A DNA stretch of 64,000 nucleotides, from assembly GCF_005876985.1 (NCBI RefSeq), contig NZ_VAHD01000003.1, positions 496,001 through 560,000 on the forward strand. The letters run 5' to 3'. A model generated the notes under the pieces. It was not told the DNA's origin, ran no database searches, and was given only the letters and a program-made list of their open reading frames with translations. Shown here piece after piece: positions 1 to 8,922 of the stretch (positions within the stretch are counted from its first letter, which is position 1; every line of letters begins with the position of its first letter). Position numbers and translations under genes: made by a program. The DNA is from Rhodoferax bucti (GTDB taxonomy: Bacteria; Pseudomonadota; Gammaproteobacteria; Burkholderiales; Burkholderiaceae_C).

Positions 1-48
1 GCCGGTGGACTCGGAAGCCAATATATCGAGACAAGAGTACTACTGTGA
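1..48 (+). CDS. pilV: C-terminal end of a minor pilin (PilV-like), partial
   Basis: The frame that ends at the TGA at 46-48 is open to the left edge and encodes only the last 15 residues (AGGLGSQYIETRVLL). Its stop overlaps the GTG start of pilW by four bases (GTGA), a typical translational-coupling arrangement. In type IV pilus minor-pilin operons, pilV normally stands directly before pilW, so PilV is the best guess. It rests on position only, because no domain is visible in the fragment. Confidence 0.5.
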   Translation, partial: AGGLGSQYIETRVLL

Positions 49-1127
49 AAAAAAACAAGCAATCCTTTCCAAGAAGAAGACAAAGAGGCTTCACATTAGT
101 GGAGCTGATGATTGCCTTGTTTCTGGGAATACTAATCATCGGCGCTCTTTTGACTTCACTACTCTCAAACAAAGACAGCTTGCGAGTATCAGAGAACTTA
201 GCACGCATGCAGGAAAATTCCAGATTAGCACTCGAGCTAATGTCGCGGGATATACGAGAGGCAGGGGAAAACCCATGTGGTGCCAAATTGATGGCGAACG
301 TGATTCGTTCTGGCGGAAATATCCCCTGGTGGGCATCGTGGGGTGACGGTGCAATCCAAGGATTTAGTGGCGCCACCGATACCACATCAATAGTCCCGTT
401 CGGCACTGCTGAAGGATTGAGAGTTAACGGTACAGCCGCCATCCTTGTCTTACAAGCCGGGGCCGCAGAATCAAACGTCACTGCGCACAACACCGGTAGC
501 ACAGAGATTACCGTTATGAATGCCAGCAATTTCGTAGCTGGCGATATATTGATGTCGTGCGATCTACAAGGAGCGGCAATATTTCAAGCAGGCACTGTGG
601 ATAGCGCAACGAATGTAATTAACTATGACTCAAGTACAGCTACGCTTAATTGTGGTAACGGTCTAGGCTATCCAACCACCGTTGCTTGTACTACAACGAC
701 CCTTAGGCAGTTTAGCACTACAAATGGAATAGTCACCAAGCTCGTTCCTACATTTTGGTACATTGGAAATAACTCCACCGGCGGAAGAAGCTTATATCGA
801 ACTCAGATTGCCAGAACTGTTGTTGGTGGTGCAACCCAGATAACTAACAATAGAGATGAAATTCTTAATAATGTAGTCGAAATGAATCTTTCCTATCTAA
901 AGAAAAATTCAACGACAGAAACTCTCGCTACAACTTGGGTTGATGCAGATGACTCGGAACTTGCAGTTGTCGCAGGAGGATGGGGCGAACTCAATCCTAA
1001 TCAGGTTGTAGCCGTAAGGACTGAAATTAAGCTTCAAAGTGAAGAAGTCGTATCAGCTTCAAACACAAAACTAGAGCGAACGCTCCTTTTCATTTCCTCC
1101 CTACGGAGCAGAGAAACTCTGTATTAA
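45..1127 (+). CDS. pilW: Type IV pilus assembly protein PilW (minor pilin)
   Basis: This 360-residue minor pilin is part of the complex that primes type IV pilus assembly at the inner membrane. A short basic leader ends in a prepilin peptidase site (RQRGFTLVELMIALFLG): Gly before Phe, Glu at mature position 5, then the hydrophobic N-terminal helix. A PilW-type C-terminal region follows. The GTG start overlaps the upstream stop (GTGA) and keeps a short basic leader. pilX begins 5 bp downstream. The gene is AT-rich compared with the rest of the window, as is the whole pil block. Confidence 0.9.
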   Translation: MKKNKQSFPRRRQRGFTLVELMIALFLGILIIGALLTSLLSNKDSLRVSENLARMQENSRLALELMSRDIREAGENPCGAKLMANVIRSGGNIPWWASWGDGAIQGFSGATDTTSIVPFGTAEGLRVNGTAAILVLQAGAAESNVTAHNTGSTEITVMNASNFVAGDILMSCDLQGAAIFQAGTVDSATNVINYDSSTATLNCGNGLGYPTTVACTTTTLRQFSTTNGIVTKLVPTFWYIGNNSTGGRSLYRTQIARTVVGGATQITNNRDEILNNVVEMNLSYLKKNSTTETLATTWVDADDSELAVVAGGWGELNPNQVVAVRTEIKLQSEEVVSASNTKLERTLLFISSLRSRETLY

Positions 1128-1132
1128 TTTAT

Positions 1133-1645
1133 ATGAATAGTAAATGTTCGCGACAATCCGGTGTAACTTTGATAATTAGTCTTATCCTGCTTTTGGTAAT
1201 GACTATTTTGGGCATGACTGCCATCAGGTTGGTGAATTCTGAAGAAAGAATGGCAGCCAATACATATGACAGAAGTTTAGCATTTCAAGCTACTGAATCT
1301 ACGTTAAAGGCCATTGAAGACTTGATTGAAAGCGAAAAACCGCAACCTACATCGGGGTGTGCAACAGTTAGCAGTTTAATGACATGTGCAGCACCAGCGT
1401 CAAGCAGCACGCCAAGATGGACTGATACAACCTTCACGTCTTGGAGCAATGCCACAACTGTAGGCTCAGGTACTTTAGCTATTACGCCAAAGTATTTTGT
1501 CGAATATTTAGGCGACACATTTGCTTGCAGACCAGGAGATCCAAGCGACCCGAATAACTGCAAGCGATACAGAATTACTGCAAAAGTAGATGGCGGCGGC
1601 GGACGAGCAGCAGTAATGCTGCAGTCAATATACGCCACCGACTAA
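1133..1645 (+). CDS. pilX: Type IV pilus assembly protein PilX
   Basis: This 170-residue protein has the PilX N-terminal pattern: a short leader, then GVTLIISLILLLVMTILG, which keeps the class III signal but lacks the Glu at position 5. The following EERMAANTYDRSLAFQATES is characteristic of PilX. It belongs to the minor-pilin complex with PilV, PilW and PilE and probably links it to PilY1. It lies 5 bp after pilW and 18 bp before pilY1 in one operon. The Shine-Dalgarno sequence before the ATG is poor, so translation may depend on coupling to pilW. Confidence 0.85.
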   Translation: MNSKCSRQSGVTLIISLILLLVMTILGMTAIRLVNSEERMAANTYDRSLAFQATESTLKAIEDLIESEKPQPTSGCATVSSLMTCAAPASSSTPRWTDTTFTSWSNATTVGSGTLAITPKYFVEYLGDTFACRPGDPSDPNNCKRYRITAKVDGGGGRAAVMLQSIYATD

Positions 1646-1663
1646 TTAAAGACGAGGTTTATT

Positions 1664-4600
1664 ATGAAATTTAATGAGTTAATTGAAAAACCCGCAAGAA
1701 CTGCTTTACTAATAACAACGGCATTTGTCTCAATAGCAACTTCAGCAGTAACAATTCCAAATACACCTTTACTGACACAAGTAACAGCAAAGCCTATGGT
1801 GATGCTGATTGCTGGACGCGATCACAAACTGTACTACGAATCCTATAACGATACATCAGATATCGATGGAGACGGTTCAATTGATATTCGATTTAAACCA
1901 TCCATTACTTACTACGGATTATTTGAATCAAATATCTGCTATACCCACAACGACAAATCTGATAACGATGGGCTATTTACCCCTAGCTCCACCGCAGTAA
2001 ACGGAAAATGCTCCGGAAAATGGTCTGGAAATTGGCTGAACTATCAAACCACTGCTCGTATTGATGCCTTGCGAAAGGTGCTTTACGGAGGATATAGAGA
2101 AATAGATACAAATTCGCAAACCATCCTCCGTCGCTCATACATTCCACAAGACGCACACTCCTGGGCAAAAGAATACAAAGACGTTGCAACAGATGGATAT
2201 TCAATCGAAGATTTTACGCCCTTATCTCTCCCAACAGGAGGCAAACGGCATCTGTTTGGCAATTTAACCTCTAACTCATCCACTAACTGCGCCACCTTAT
2301 CTGACTGTAGTAATCTACCGCCATGGTTATCTGTTGTGGAAAATACCAATAAACGAGTGTGGGAATGGGCCTCAAAGGAACGCCCCGTCTTGGATGGTAC
2401 ACACGGTGGGACAAGAAAAAATAGAACTGTACGTGTAGATGTATGCACAAGTAGTTTTAATACCGGCTGCAAACAATATGGCTCCAACTACAAGCCGACA
2501 GGTCTTTTGCATGACTATGGCGAGAACGACTCTATGCTGTTTGGTCTGATTACTGGTAGCTATGACAAGAATATGTCGGGAGGACTTCTGCGACAAGTGG
2601 TTAAATCATTTTCCGCAGAGGTTGACACTACAACGGGAATATTTACAAGCAGCGCCTTAATCGTTAAAACCTTTGATAACTTGAGAATAAGAGACTTTAA
2701 TAATGGCCGGACAGATCAAGCCTATGCTGGCGGTTGGCAGACTAATTCAGCAATGACAGAGGGAAAATTTCCTGATTGGGGCAACCCAGTTGGGGAAATG
2801 ATGTATGAGGGCTTAAGGTACTTTTCTGGAAAAGGAAGTGCTACTGGTGCATTTCAATCATCCTCAGATACAAAAGATTCTAGTGTCGGCCTTACCCGAG
2901 CCACTTGGGATGACCCTTACAGCAGTTCAAGCGCAGCTAGAGCTCCATGGTGTGCTCGTGCGAACTTTTTAACGATTTCTGATATCAACCCATCGTTCGA
3001 TTCCGACCAACTTCCTGGCAGCTATTTCAACTCCTTCTCAAGTGACTTATCTGGTTTAAATGTAGGTACTGAGGCCGACACCATTACTTCTAACGAAACT
3101 GGAATCACCGGTAGTAGGTTTATTGGGCAGTCGAAAACTGTAGCAGACTCTGCGCCGACAGCGAAAACAGTTGAGTCACTGAAATCCATCCGAGGCCTGG
3201 CGCCAGAAGAGCCCACCAAGGAGGGTAGCTATTATTCCGCTTCCGTTTCTTACTATGCAAAGCGCTCAGATATTAGAGCTGACTTGCAGGGGAAGCAGTC
3301 CATCGATACTTTTAGTGTTGCATTAGCTTCACCTCTTCCAAAAATCGAAATTGCGGTCGCAACTGACAAGAAAATAGCACTTGTTCCATTCGCAAAATCA
3401 GTACTCGCGACAGATAGAAAAGGTGGCTTTCAACCAACCAATCAGATTGTAGATTTTTATGTTGACACCATTGCCAATTCAGGCACCGGCGATGTCAATA
3501 CCACAATTAATGGTGGAAGATATTATGCGAAGTTTCGAATCAATTATGAAGATGTCGAACAAGGCGCAGACCACGACATGGACGCCATAGCTGAATATGA
3601 AATTAAGCTTAATGCCAACAACTCGTTAACTGTTAAAGTAACACCTACTTATCAAGCAGGTGGTGCTCGTCAGAACATGGGCTACATCATTTCTGGCACT
3701 CAAAATGATGGTGTTTATCTGGTTGTTCAAGATGAAACCGTCGACATCCCTTACTTTTTGAATGTTCCATCGGGTAAATCACCGGGATACTGCGATGCAT
3801 CACCCGTACCTGCAGATTGCAATCAACTTCCAACAATTGGAAGTTTTGATGAGCGCACATTTGCAGCATCCACATCTGGTTCCGCAACCTTGTTGAAAGA
3901 TCCGCTGTGGTACGCTGCCAAATGGGGGGGATTCAATGATAAAAATAATAACAACAAACCAGATTTGCAAACTGAATGGGACTCCGACGGTGATGGCGTT
4001 CCTGACACTTACTTCTTAGTTCAAAACCCATTACAGCTGAAAGACACAATTAAAAAAGCTTTTGATGCGATATTTAAGACCAACTCCAGCGCTAGCAATG
4101 TAATCGCAAATAGCTCAAGCCTCAGCACTACAGCGCGAGTTTTTCAGGCACGTTTTGATGCCAACTACTGGTCTGGCGATCTTGTCGCGTATCCAGTTAC
4201 TGGTTCTGGTGTAAGTACGAATACAGAATGGGAAGCTTCTACGAAGATTCCAGACAGTAGCGTCCGTAATATTTTTGCAAGAGCAGGCGCGAGGACCACT
4301 TATGGTGCTTCAAACGGAGTTCCATTTATTTGGAACTCCTCTTATCCCGGAGTTTCAGCCGCATTCACAAACCAAAGTACCTTCAATTATATTCGAGGCG
4401 CACGAACAAATGAGGTCCAAAATGGGGGGGCGTTAAGAGATCGTCCCGGCCACGTTTTGGGCGATGTAATCCACTCATCTCCATATTATCTAAAAGATAC
4501 CGATTTGATATATGTAGGAGCAAATGACGGGATGCTCCATGCATTTAGTGCTAACAGCGGCATTGAGCAGTATGCTTTTATTCCGCAGTCATCACTTTCG

Positions 4601-5899
4601 CGGCTTAAAAATTTAGCTTCACCACAGTACACCCACGATTACTTCGTAGATGGTGATATTGAAATCACATCCCGATCCACAGCAACCGATAGCAATAACT
4701 ATTTGTTTGCAAGTTTGGGCCGTGGCAGCAAAGGGTTATTTGCAATAAATGTAACAAGCACAAGTGGTTTTGATCAAACCAAATTTCTTTGGGAATACAC
4801 GCCTGCCGCCAGTACAACCGCAAATTCTGACGACGACTTAGGCTACATGTTGGGCAAGCCACAGTTCGTTAAGCTAAATAACGGAAAATATGGCGTCCTA
4901 ATGGGTAATGGCTATAACAGCACAAGTGGATTGGCTGTGTTGTACCTTTTTGTATTAAACTCAAATGGCTCTATCAACCAAGTTAAGAAATTGGCTACGA
5001 CAGCCGGATCTGATAACGGTCTTTCGAGCCCCAGTGGCTACGATACTAATGGAGATGGAACAATAGATATTATTTATGCGGGTGATCTCAAGGGTAATGT
5101 TTGGAAATTTGACGTAAGTTCAACCGACTCTGATTCCTGGGCTATTGCTTTCAGCGGATCACCGTTCTTTGTTGCCCAAAATAGCTTGGGTCAGCGTCAA
5201 CCAATTACATCCAAAATAACTTCAAACATTAATGATCTAAATGGTGATGTGAACCTAGGAAAACGATTTGTGTTTTTCGGCACTGGCTCCTACTTTGCTT
5301 CGACTGATCCTTCGAATACAAATGTGCAATCTTGGTATGGACTAATTGACGAAGGTACGAAGATAACTAGTAGGACTCCCCTCAGACAGCGAACTATCTC
5401 CGCATCTTCTACACTGGCCGGCTACACTGTCCGAACTTTCTCACAGCAAACTTCTGGAGATATGTTGAATAAATCGGGCTGGTACATCGACATGACGCAA
5501 TCTACTGGTGAGAGATTCGTAACTGAATCGGTTGTATATAAACTTGCTCTTCCAGCTTTGATTGCTAGTTCAATGATTCCGGCAGCCAATGATCCCTGCA
5601 CTGCAGGGGGTACCGGTTACCTGAATTTTGTGAATCCATACTCTGGTTCTGCACTTTCTGTAGGAATTATTGATGTTACAAATAATGGACAATTTACTGA
5701 TGACAGTGTTAGCGGAACATATGTAGGATCGATTGACCTCGGAGTTGGAATTCCAAGTTTAGCTACTCGAGTTGGTAATAGATTTGCGGTGGGAGGCTCT
5801 AATCCTGCTGCTGACAAGCGTGTTGAAGACATACGCGTAAATACAGGCATAACACCTGTCAAGGGTCGAATTTCTTGGCGTGAAATTATCAAGGATTAA
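1664..5899 (+). CDS. pilY1: Type IV pilus biogenesis/adhesion protein PilY1
   Basis: This 1411-residue exported protein acts at the pilus tip or outer face as adhesin and regulator of pilus extension and retraction. It has an N-terminal signal region (about 1-30), a DIDGDGSID metal loop near residue 66, DSDGDGVPD near 771, and a C-terminal beta-propeller with the DTNGDGTID calcium loop near 1126, the site that controls retraction in Pseudomonas PilY1. The conserved AKWGGF and LRDRPGHVLGD segments are present. Both are encoded next to runs of seven G (3924-3930 and 4424-4430), odd in an AT-rich gene. A GAGG ribosome site precedes the ATG, and pilE follows after one base. I do not see a clear von Willebrand A domain. 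Confidence 0.93.
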   Translation: MKFNELIEKPARTALLITTAFVSIATSAVTIPNTPLLTQVTAKPMVMLIAGRDHKLYYESYNDTSDIDGDGSIDIRFKPSITYYGLFESNICYTHNDKSDNDGLFTPSSTAVNGKCSGKWSGNWLNYQTTARIDALRKVLYGGYREIDTNSQTILRRSYIPQDAHSWAKEYKDVATDGYSIEDFTPLSLPTGGKRHLFGNLTSNSSTNCATLSDCSNLPPWLSVVENTNKRVWEWASKERPVLDGTHGGTRKNRTVRVDVCTSSFNTGCKQYGSNYKPTGLLHDYGENDSMLFGLITGSYDKNMSGGLLRQVVKSFSAEVDTTTGIFTSSALIVKTFDNLRIRDFNNGRTDQAYAGGWQTNSAMTEGKFPDWGNPVGEMMYEGLRYFSGKGSATGAFQSSSDTKDSSVGLTRATWDDPYSSSSAARAPWCARANFLTISDINPSFDSDQLPGSYFNSFSSDLSGLNVGTEADTITSNETGITGSRFIGQSKTVADSAPTAKTVESLKSIRGLAPEEPTKEGSYYSASVSYYAKRSDIRADLQGKQSIDTFSVALASPLPKIEIAVATDKKIALVPFAKSVLATDRKGGFQPTNQIVDFYVDTIANSGTGDVNTTINGGRYYAKFRINYEDVEQGADHDMDAIAEYEIKLNANNSLTVKVTPTYQAGGARQNMGYIISGTQNDGVYLVVQDETVDIPYFLNVPSGKSPGYCDASPVPADCNQLPTIGSFDERTFAASTSGSATLLKDPLWYAAKWGGFNDKNNNNKPDLQTEWDSDGDGVPDTYFLVQNPLQLKDTIKKAFDAIFKTNSSASNVIANSSSLSTTARVFQARFDANYWSGDLVAYPVTGSGVSTNTEWEASTKIPDSSVRNIFARAGARTTYGASNGVPFIWNSSYPGVSAAFTNQSTFNYIRGARTNEVQNGGALRDRPGHVLGDVIHSSPYYLKDTDLIYVGANDGMLHAFSANSGIEQYAFIPQSSLSRLKNLASPQYTHDYFVDGDIEITSRSTATDSNNYLFASLGRGSKGLFAINVTSTSGFDQTKFLWEYTPAASTTANSDDDLGYMLGKPQFVKLNNGKYGVLMGNGYNSTSGLAVLYLFVLNSNGSINQVKKLATTAGSDNGLSSPSGYDTNGDGTIDIIYAGDLKGNVWKFDVSSTDSDSWAIAFSGSPFFVAQNSLGQRQPITSKITSNINDLNGDVNLGKRFVFFGTGSYFASTDPSNTNVQSWYGLIDEGTKITSRTPLRQRTISASSTLAGYTVRTFSQQTSGDMLNKSGWYIDMTQSTGERFVTESVVYKLALPALIASSMIPAANDPCTAGGTGYLNFVNPYSGSALSVGIIDVTNNGQFTDDSVSGTYVGSIDLGVGIPSLATRVGNRFAVGGSNPAADKRVEDIRVNTGITPVKGRISWREIIKD
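3924..3930 (+). repeat. Seven-G homopolymer tract in pilY1
   Basis: Seven consecutive G within codons for W-G-G of the conserved AKWGGF segment, around residue 753. It sits in an AT-rich coding sequence, where long G runs are not expected. A one-base slip would truncate PilY1 before the beta-propeller. Confidence 0.9.
4424..4430 (+). repeat. Second seven-G homopolymer tract in pilY1
   Basis: Seven consecutive G encoding part of QNGGALRDR near residue 920, at the start of the C-terminal propeller. Together with the tract 500 bp upstream, it gives two possible slippage points in one gene. Confidence 0.9.
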
Positions 5900-5900
5900 G

Positions 5901-6317
5901 ATGAAATCAAAATCTAAACCAAATGGATTTACGCTAATTGAGTTAATGATTACTGTAGCGATAATTGCAATCCTTGCAGGTATTGCACTACCCTCCTATG
6001 ACTCTCACATTCAACGCACTAGAAGAGCTGCTGCGGCATCCTGCCTTATTGAGTATTCTCAATCGATAGAGCGATCGTATACTACTAGTATGAGCTACGC
6101 ATCTGCCACTTTGGCAGCGAATAATTGTTCATCGCAAGTTAGTTCTTCCTACACGTTTTCATTCGGGGCCGGACAGCCAACCACATCTACATTTGTGATT
6201 TCAGCCGTACCGATTGGCTCACAGCTTAGAGATACAGGTTGTGGTACTTTGGGAGTTAATGAGATAGGTACCAGAACCGTGACGGGAAATAAATCTGTTC
6301 TTGAATGCTGGAAGTAA
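5901..6317 (+). CDS. pilE: Type IV pilin PilE
   Basis: This 138-residue prepilin has a short basic leader and a canonical cleavage site, GFTLIELMITVAIIAILAGI: Gly/Phe cut, Glu5 and a hydrophobic helix. Two Cys near the C-terminus (GCGTL and LECWK) could form the pilin disulfide loop. The ATG at 5901 is preferred over the in-frame GTG at 5880, because AAGGA lies 5 bases upstream and the leader then has the usual length. It is the last pilus gene, one base after pilY1. No terminator follows and ribD starts five bases later, so transcription probably runs on into ribD. Confidence 0.9.
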   Translation: MKSKSKPNGFTLIELMITVAIIAILAGIALPSYDSHIQRTRRAAAASCLIEYSQSIERSYTTSMSYASATLAANNCSSQVSSSYTFSFGAGQPTTSTFVISAVPIGSQLRDTGCGTLGVNEIGTRTVTGNKSVLECWK

Positions 6318-6321
6318 GTTG

Positions 6322-7470
6322 GTGAAATTTGATTTTCTTAACGAATCGGAGCACATTCAAAGCTCACTTCTTCTCGCTGCTAAGTCACTCAAGTTGACTA
6401 GTCCGAATCCACATGTTGGATGCTTTATTGCCTCAACTTCTGGCGGTTTCATTGGTCGGGGTCATACCCAACAAGCCGGCGGTCCCCACGCGGAGGTCAT
6501 GGCCCTGCGCGATGCTGCGGCCAAGGGCCATTCTGTCGTCGGTGCCACCGCCTACGTCACCTTGGAGCCATGCTCCCACCATGGCCGCACCGGCCCTTGC
6601 TGCGATGCTTTGATTGCCGCGGGCATCAAAAAGGTGGTGGCCACCAACCTCGACCCTAACCCCCTAGTGGCTGGCAATGGCTTTGCCAAGCTGCGGGCTG
6701 CAGGCGTAGAGGTAGAGGTGCTGACACCAGATCATCCTTTGGCTATCCAGTCCCGCGAGCTGAACATCGGTTTTTTCAGCCGCATGATCCGCAAGACGCC
6801 TTGGGTGCGCATGAAAGTGGCCGCTTCGCTGGACGGCACCACAGCTCTGGACAATGGCGCCAGCCAGTGGATCACCAGCCCTGCGGCGCGTGCTGATGGC
6901 CATGCGTGGCGTGCCCGGTCCTGCGCCATCCTCACCGGTATCGGCACGGTGCTGGCAGACCGCCCGCGGCTGGATGTTCGCTTGGTGGATACCCCCCGCC
7001 AACCTCACTTGGTGGTGGTAGACAGCAAGCTGGAAACACCCTTGGATGCTCCTTTTTTTATAGCTGGTCGCGCAGTCTATATCTACGCTGCAACCATTAA
7101 TGATGCTAAACGCACAGCCCTGGAGGCCGCAGGAGCCACGGTAATACATCTCCCCGGCACCGATGCTCACGGACAGCCGACCGGCAAGGTGGACCTAGCT
7201 GCCATGCTGGCGGATCTGGGCCGGCGAGAGATCAATGAGTTGCATGTAGAAGCGGGCTTCAAACTCAATGGGTCGCTGGTACGTGAGGGCTTGGTAGATG
7301 AGTTTGTGGTCTATCTTGCGCCCAAGTTGCTGGGCCAAGGTGCGGGCATGTTCCACATCGGCCCCTTCACCGAGCTCGCCCAAGGGGTGGAGCTGGAATT
7401 CAAATCCACCGAGATGGTTGGCCCTGACTTGCGTGTTGTCGCACGGGTGCAGGGGCGCGACCAGTTTTAG
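6322..7470 (+). CDS. ribD: Bifunctional riboflavin biosynthesis protein RibD (deaminase/reductase)
   Basis: It catalyses the deamination and then the side-chain reduction of the pyrimidine intermediate of riboflavin synthesis. The N-terminal cytidine-deaminase-like domain shows the zinc motifs HAEVMAL and PCSHHGRTGPC. The C-terminal RibD reductase domain starts near residue 155 (TPWVRMKVAASLDG). The GTG at 6322 is chosen because GGAAG lies 7 bases upstream. Two oddities stand out. The first ~50 codons are AT-rich like the pil genes, then composition jumps near 6470. A segment at 7048-7091 (residues about 243-257) matches a repeat found between genes elsewhere in the window. The active-site motifs look intact. 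Confidence 0.93.
   Translation: MKFDFLNESEHIQSSLLLAAKSLKLTSPNPHVGCFIASTSGGFIGRGHTQQAGGPHAEVMALRDAAAKGHSVVGATAYVTLEPCSHHGRTGPCCDALIAAGIKKVVATNLDPNPLVAGNGFAKLRAAGVEVEVLTPDHPLAIQSRELNIGFFSRMIRKTPWVRMKVAASLDGTTALDNGASQWITSPAARADGHAWRARSCAILTGIGTVLADRPRLDVRLVDTPRQPHLVVVDSKLETPLDAPFFIAGRAVYIYAATINDAKRTALEAAGATVIHLPGTDAHGQPTGKVDLAAMLADLGRREINELHVEAGFKLNGSLVREGLVDEFVVYLAPKLLGQGAGMFHIGPFTELAQGVELEFKSTEMVGPDLRVVARVQGRDQF
7048..7091 (+). repeat. Dispersed repeat copy embedded in the ribD coding sequence
   Basis: The segment beginning GCTCCTTTTTTTATAGCTGG and continuing TCGCGCA matches the intergenic copy at 44552 at 26 of the first 28 positions. It is an AT-rich patch inside GC-rich sequence and is read in frame as roughly APFFIAGRAVYIYA. 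Its far half is less well conserved. Confidence 0.7.
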
Positions 7471-7523
7471 GGCTTAGGGGCGGGGTGCGCTATGCCCTGC
7501 CCTTTCCCTGCGAAAATGCGCGC

Positions 7524-8153
7524 ATGTTTACAGGCATCATCACCGGCATAGGCCGCATTTCCGCCGTCCAGTCTCTGGGCGAATCTGCAACCCATGGCAA
7601 GCGCCTCACGATTGAAGCGCCCGCTGGCTACCTGGACGACGTGGGTTTGGGCGACAGCATCGCACTCAATGGCGCCTGCATGACCGTGACGACCTTCGAT
7701 GTGACCCAACAGCAGTTCACCATCGACATCTCCGCCGAATCACTCGACAAAACCGCTGGGCTGGATGCCTTGGGTCCTATCAACCTAGAAAAAGCGCTGC
7801 GCGCCCATGACCGCTTGGGCGGGCATCTGGTCTCCGGCCATGTGGATGGCATAGGCACCGTCAGCCACTTTGCCCAAGTGGGTGAAAGCTGGGAACTGCG
7901 TGTGTTGGCGCCCGTGGCGCTGGGCAAATACCTAGCCTACAAAGGCTCCATCACCATCAATGGCGTGAGCCTCACGGTGAACCGGATTGCCGATGTGGCG
8001 GGCGGCTGCGAGGTGAGCATCAACCTGATTCCCCACACCGTGCAAAACACGGCGCTGCACACACTGGCGGCGGGTAAAAAAGTGAACTTGGAAATTGACC
8101 TGATTGCGCGCTACGTAGAGCGCATGATGACGGCACCCGCTGCGCAGGGCTAA
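7524..8153 (+). CDS. ribE: Riboflavin synthase (alpha subunit)
   Basis: This enzyme dismutates two 6,7-dimethyl-8-ribityllumazine molecules to riboflavin. The 209-residue protein starts with the family signature MFTGIITGIG and has two lumazine-binding repeats, the second starting near LEKALRAHDRLGGHLVSGHV. The start is fixed by this N-terminus, since an upstream in-frame start would add an unrelated leader. No good ribosome site is visible. It follows ribD by 53 bp. ribBA and ribH, often neighbours, are not seen. The name follows the Bacillus scheme; the E. coli gene is ribC. Confidence 0.95.
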   Translation: MFTGIITGIGRISAVQSLGESATHGKRLTIEAPAGYLDDVGLGDSIALNGACMTVTTFDVTQQQFTIDISAESLDKTAGLDALGPINLEKALRAHDRLGGHLVSGHVDGIGTVSHFAQVGESWELRVLAPVALGKYLAYKGSITINGVSLTVNRIADVAGGCEVSINLIPHTVQNTALHTLAAGKKVNLEIDLIARYVERMMTAPAAQG

Positions 8154-8218
8154 TCACCGACAGGGAACCCGCGCACACCACTGCGCTCAGGTGTACACCA
8201 GCGTGGTTTAGGGCCGCA

Positions 8219-8878
8219 TTAATATGCGCCGGAGCGCCACTCCGGCAAATTCCAGCCGCGTAGCACCGTGAGCACACGCAATACGGTAGTCACGCCTGCG
8301 GCGGCCAGCGTGGCGGCCCACAAGGGCCACGCCAACTGATACGCCGCCACCATCACCCAGCCACCCGCGAATGCACATACCGCGTAAGGCTGGTGATCGC
8401 GGAAGGCGCGTGGAATCTCGTTGCACACCACATCGCGCATCACCCCACCAAACACGGCGGTCACCATGCCCATGAGCACCGCCACGATGGCCGGCATGCC
8501 CATATCAAGCGCAATGTGGGTCCCGCCGGAGGCAAACAGCCCCAGCCCCAAGGCATCGGGCCATTGCATGGCACGCTCAGTGGGCTCGAAATGGCGGGCT
8601 CGCAGAAACAGCATGGCTGCGGCACAGAGCGCCATCAACACCCACAACCACGTGGCATGTTCCACCCAAAAGAAGGGGCGCCGGTCCAGCAGCACGTCGC
8701 GCAACGTGCCTCCGCCAAAAGCGGTCAAACCAGCCACCACACATACGCCAACGGCGTCGAGCCGCTTGCGGGCGGCCTCCATGAGGCCCGACACGGCAAA
8801 CGCCACCGTGGCCGCTGCCTCAATGGCAATTTGCGTGTTGGAGAGCGTGAGCACCTCGGCCAGGTGAGTCATCGCCAT
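8219..8878 (-). CDS. TRIC/UPF0126-family membrane protein (putative cation channel)
   Basis: This 219-residue inner-membrane protein has two copies of the UPF0126 (glycine-rich, TRIC-like) module. Each copy carries a GG-T-LRDV or GG-MRDV motif: AFGGGTLRDVLLDRRPFFW and FGGVMRDVVCNE. About seven hydrophobic helices are visible. Prokaryotic TRIC homologues are monovalent cation channels; the physiological role here is unknown. The ATG at 8878 is chosen over 8872 because GAGGAG lies 8 bases before it. It is convergent with riboflavin synthase and lies 44 bp downstream of rpiA. Confidence 0.85.
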   Translation of the reverse strand: MAMTHLAEVLTLSNTQIAIEAAATVAFAVSGLMEAARKRLDAVGVCVVAGLTAFGGGTLRDVLLDRRPFFWVEHATWLWVLMALCAAAMLFLRARHFEPTERAMQWPDALGLGLFASGGTHIALDMGMPAIVAVLMGMVTAVFGGVMRDVVCNEIPRAFRDHQPYAVCAFAGGWVMVAAYQLAWPLWAATLAAAGVTTVLRVLTVLRGWNLPEWRSGAY

Positions 8879-8922
8879 GCCCCGCACTCCTCGATAAAAA
8901 ATAGGCTCAGAACGCCAGCGTT

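Noticed and set aside
7471..7523. Possible FMN riboswitch before riboflavin synthase
   Set aside because: The 53-bp gap is too short and lacks the conserved FMN-aptamer sequence.
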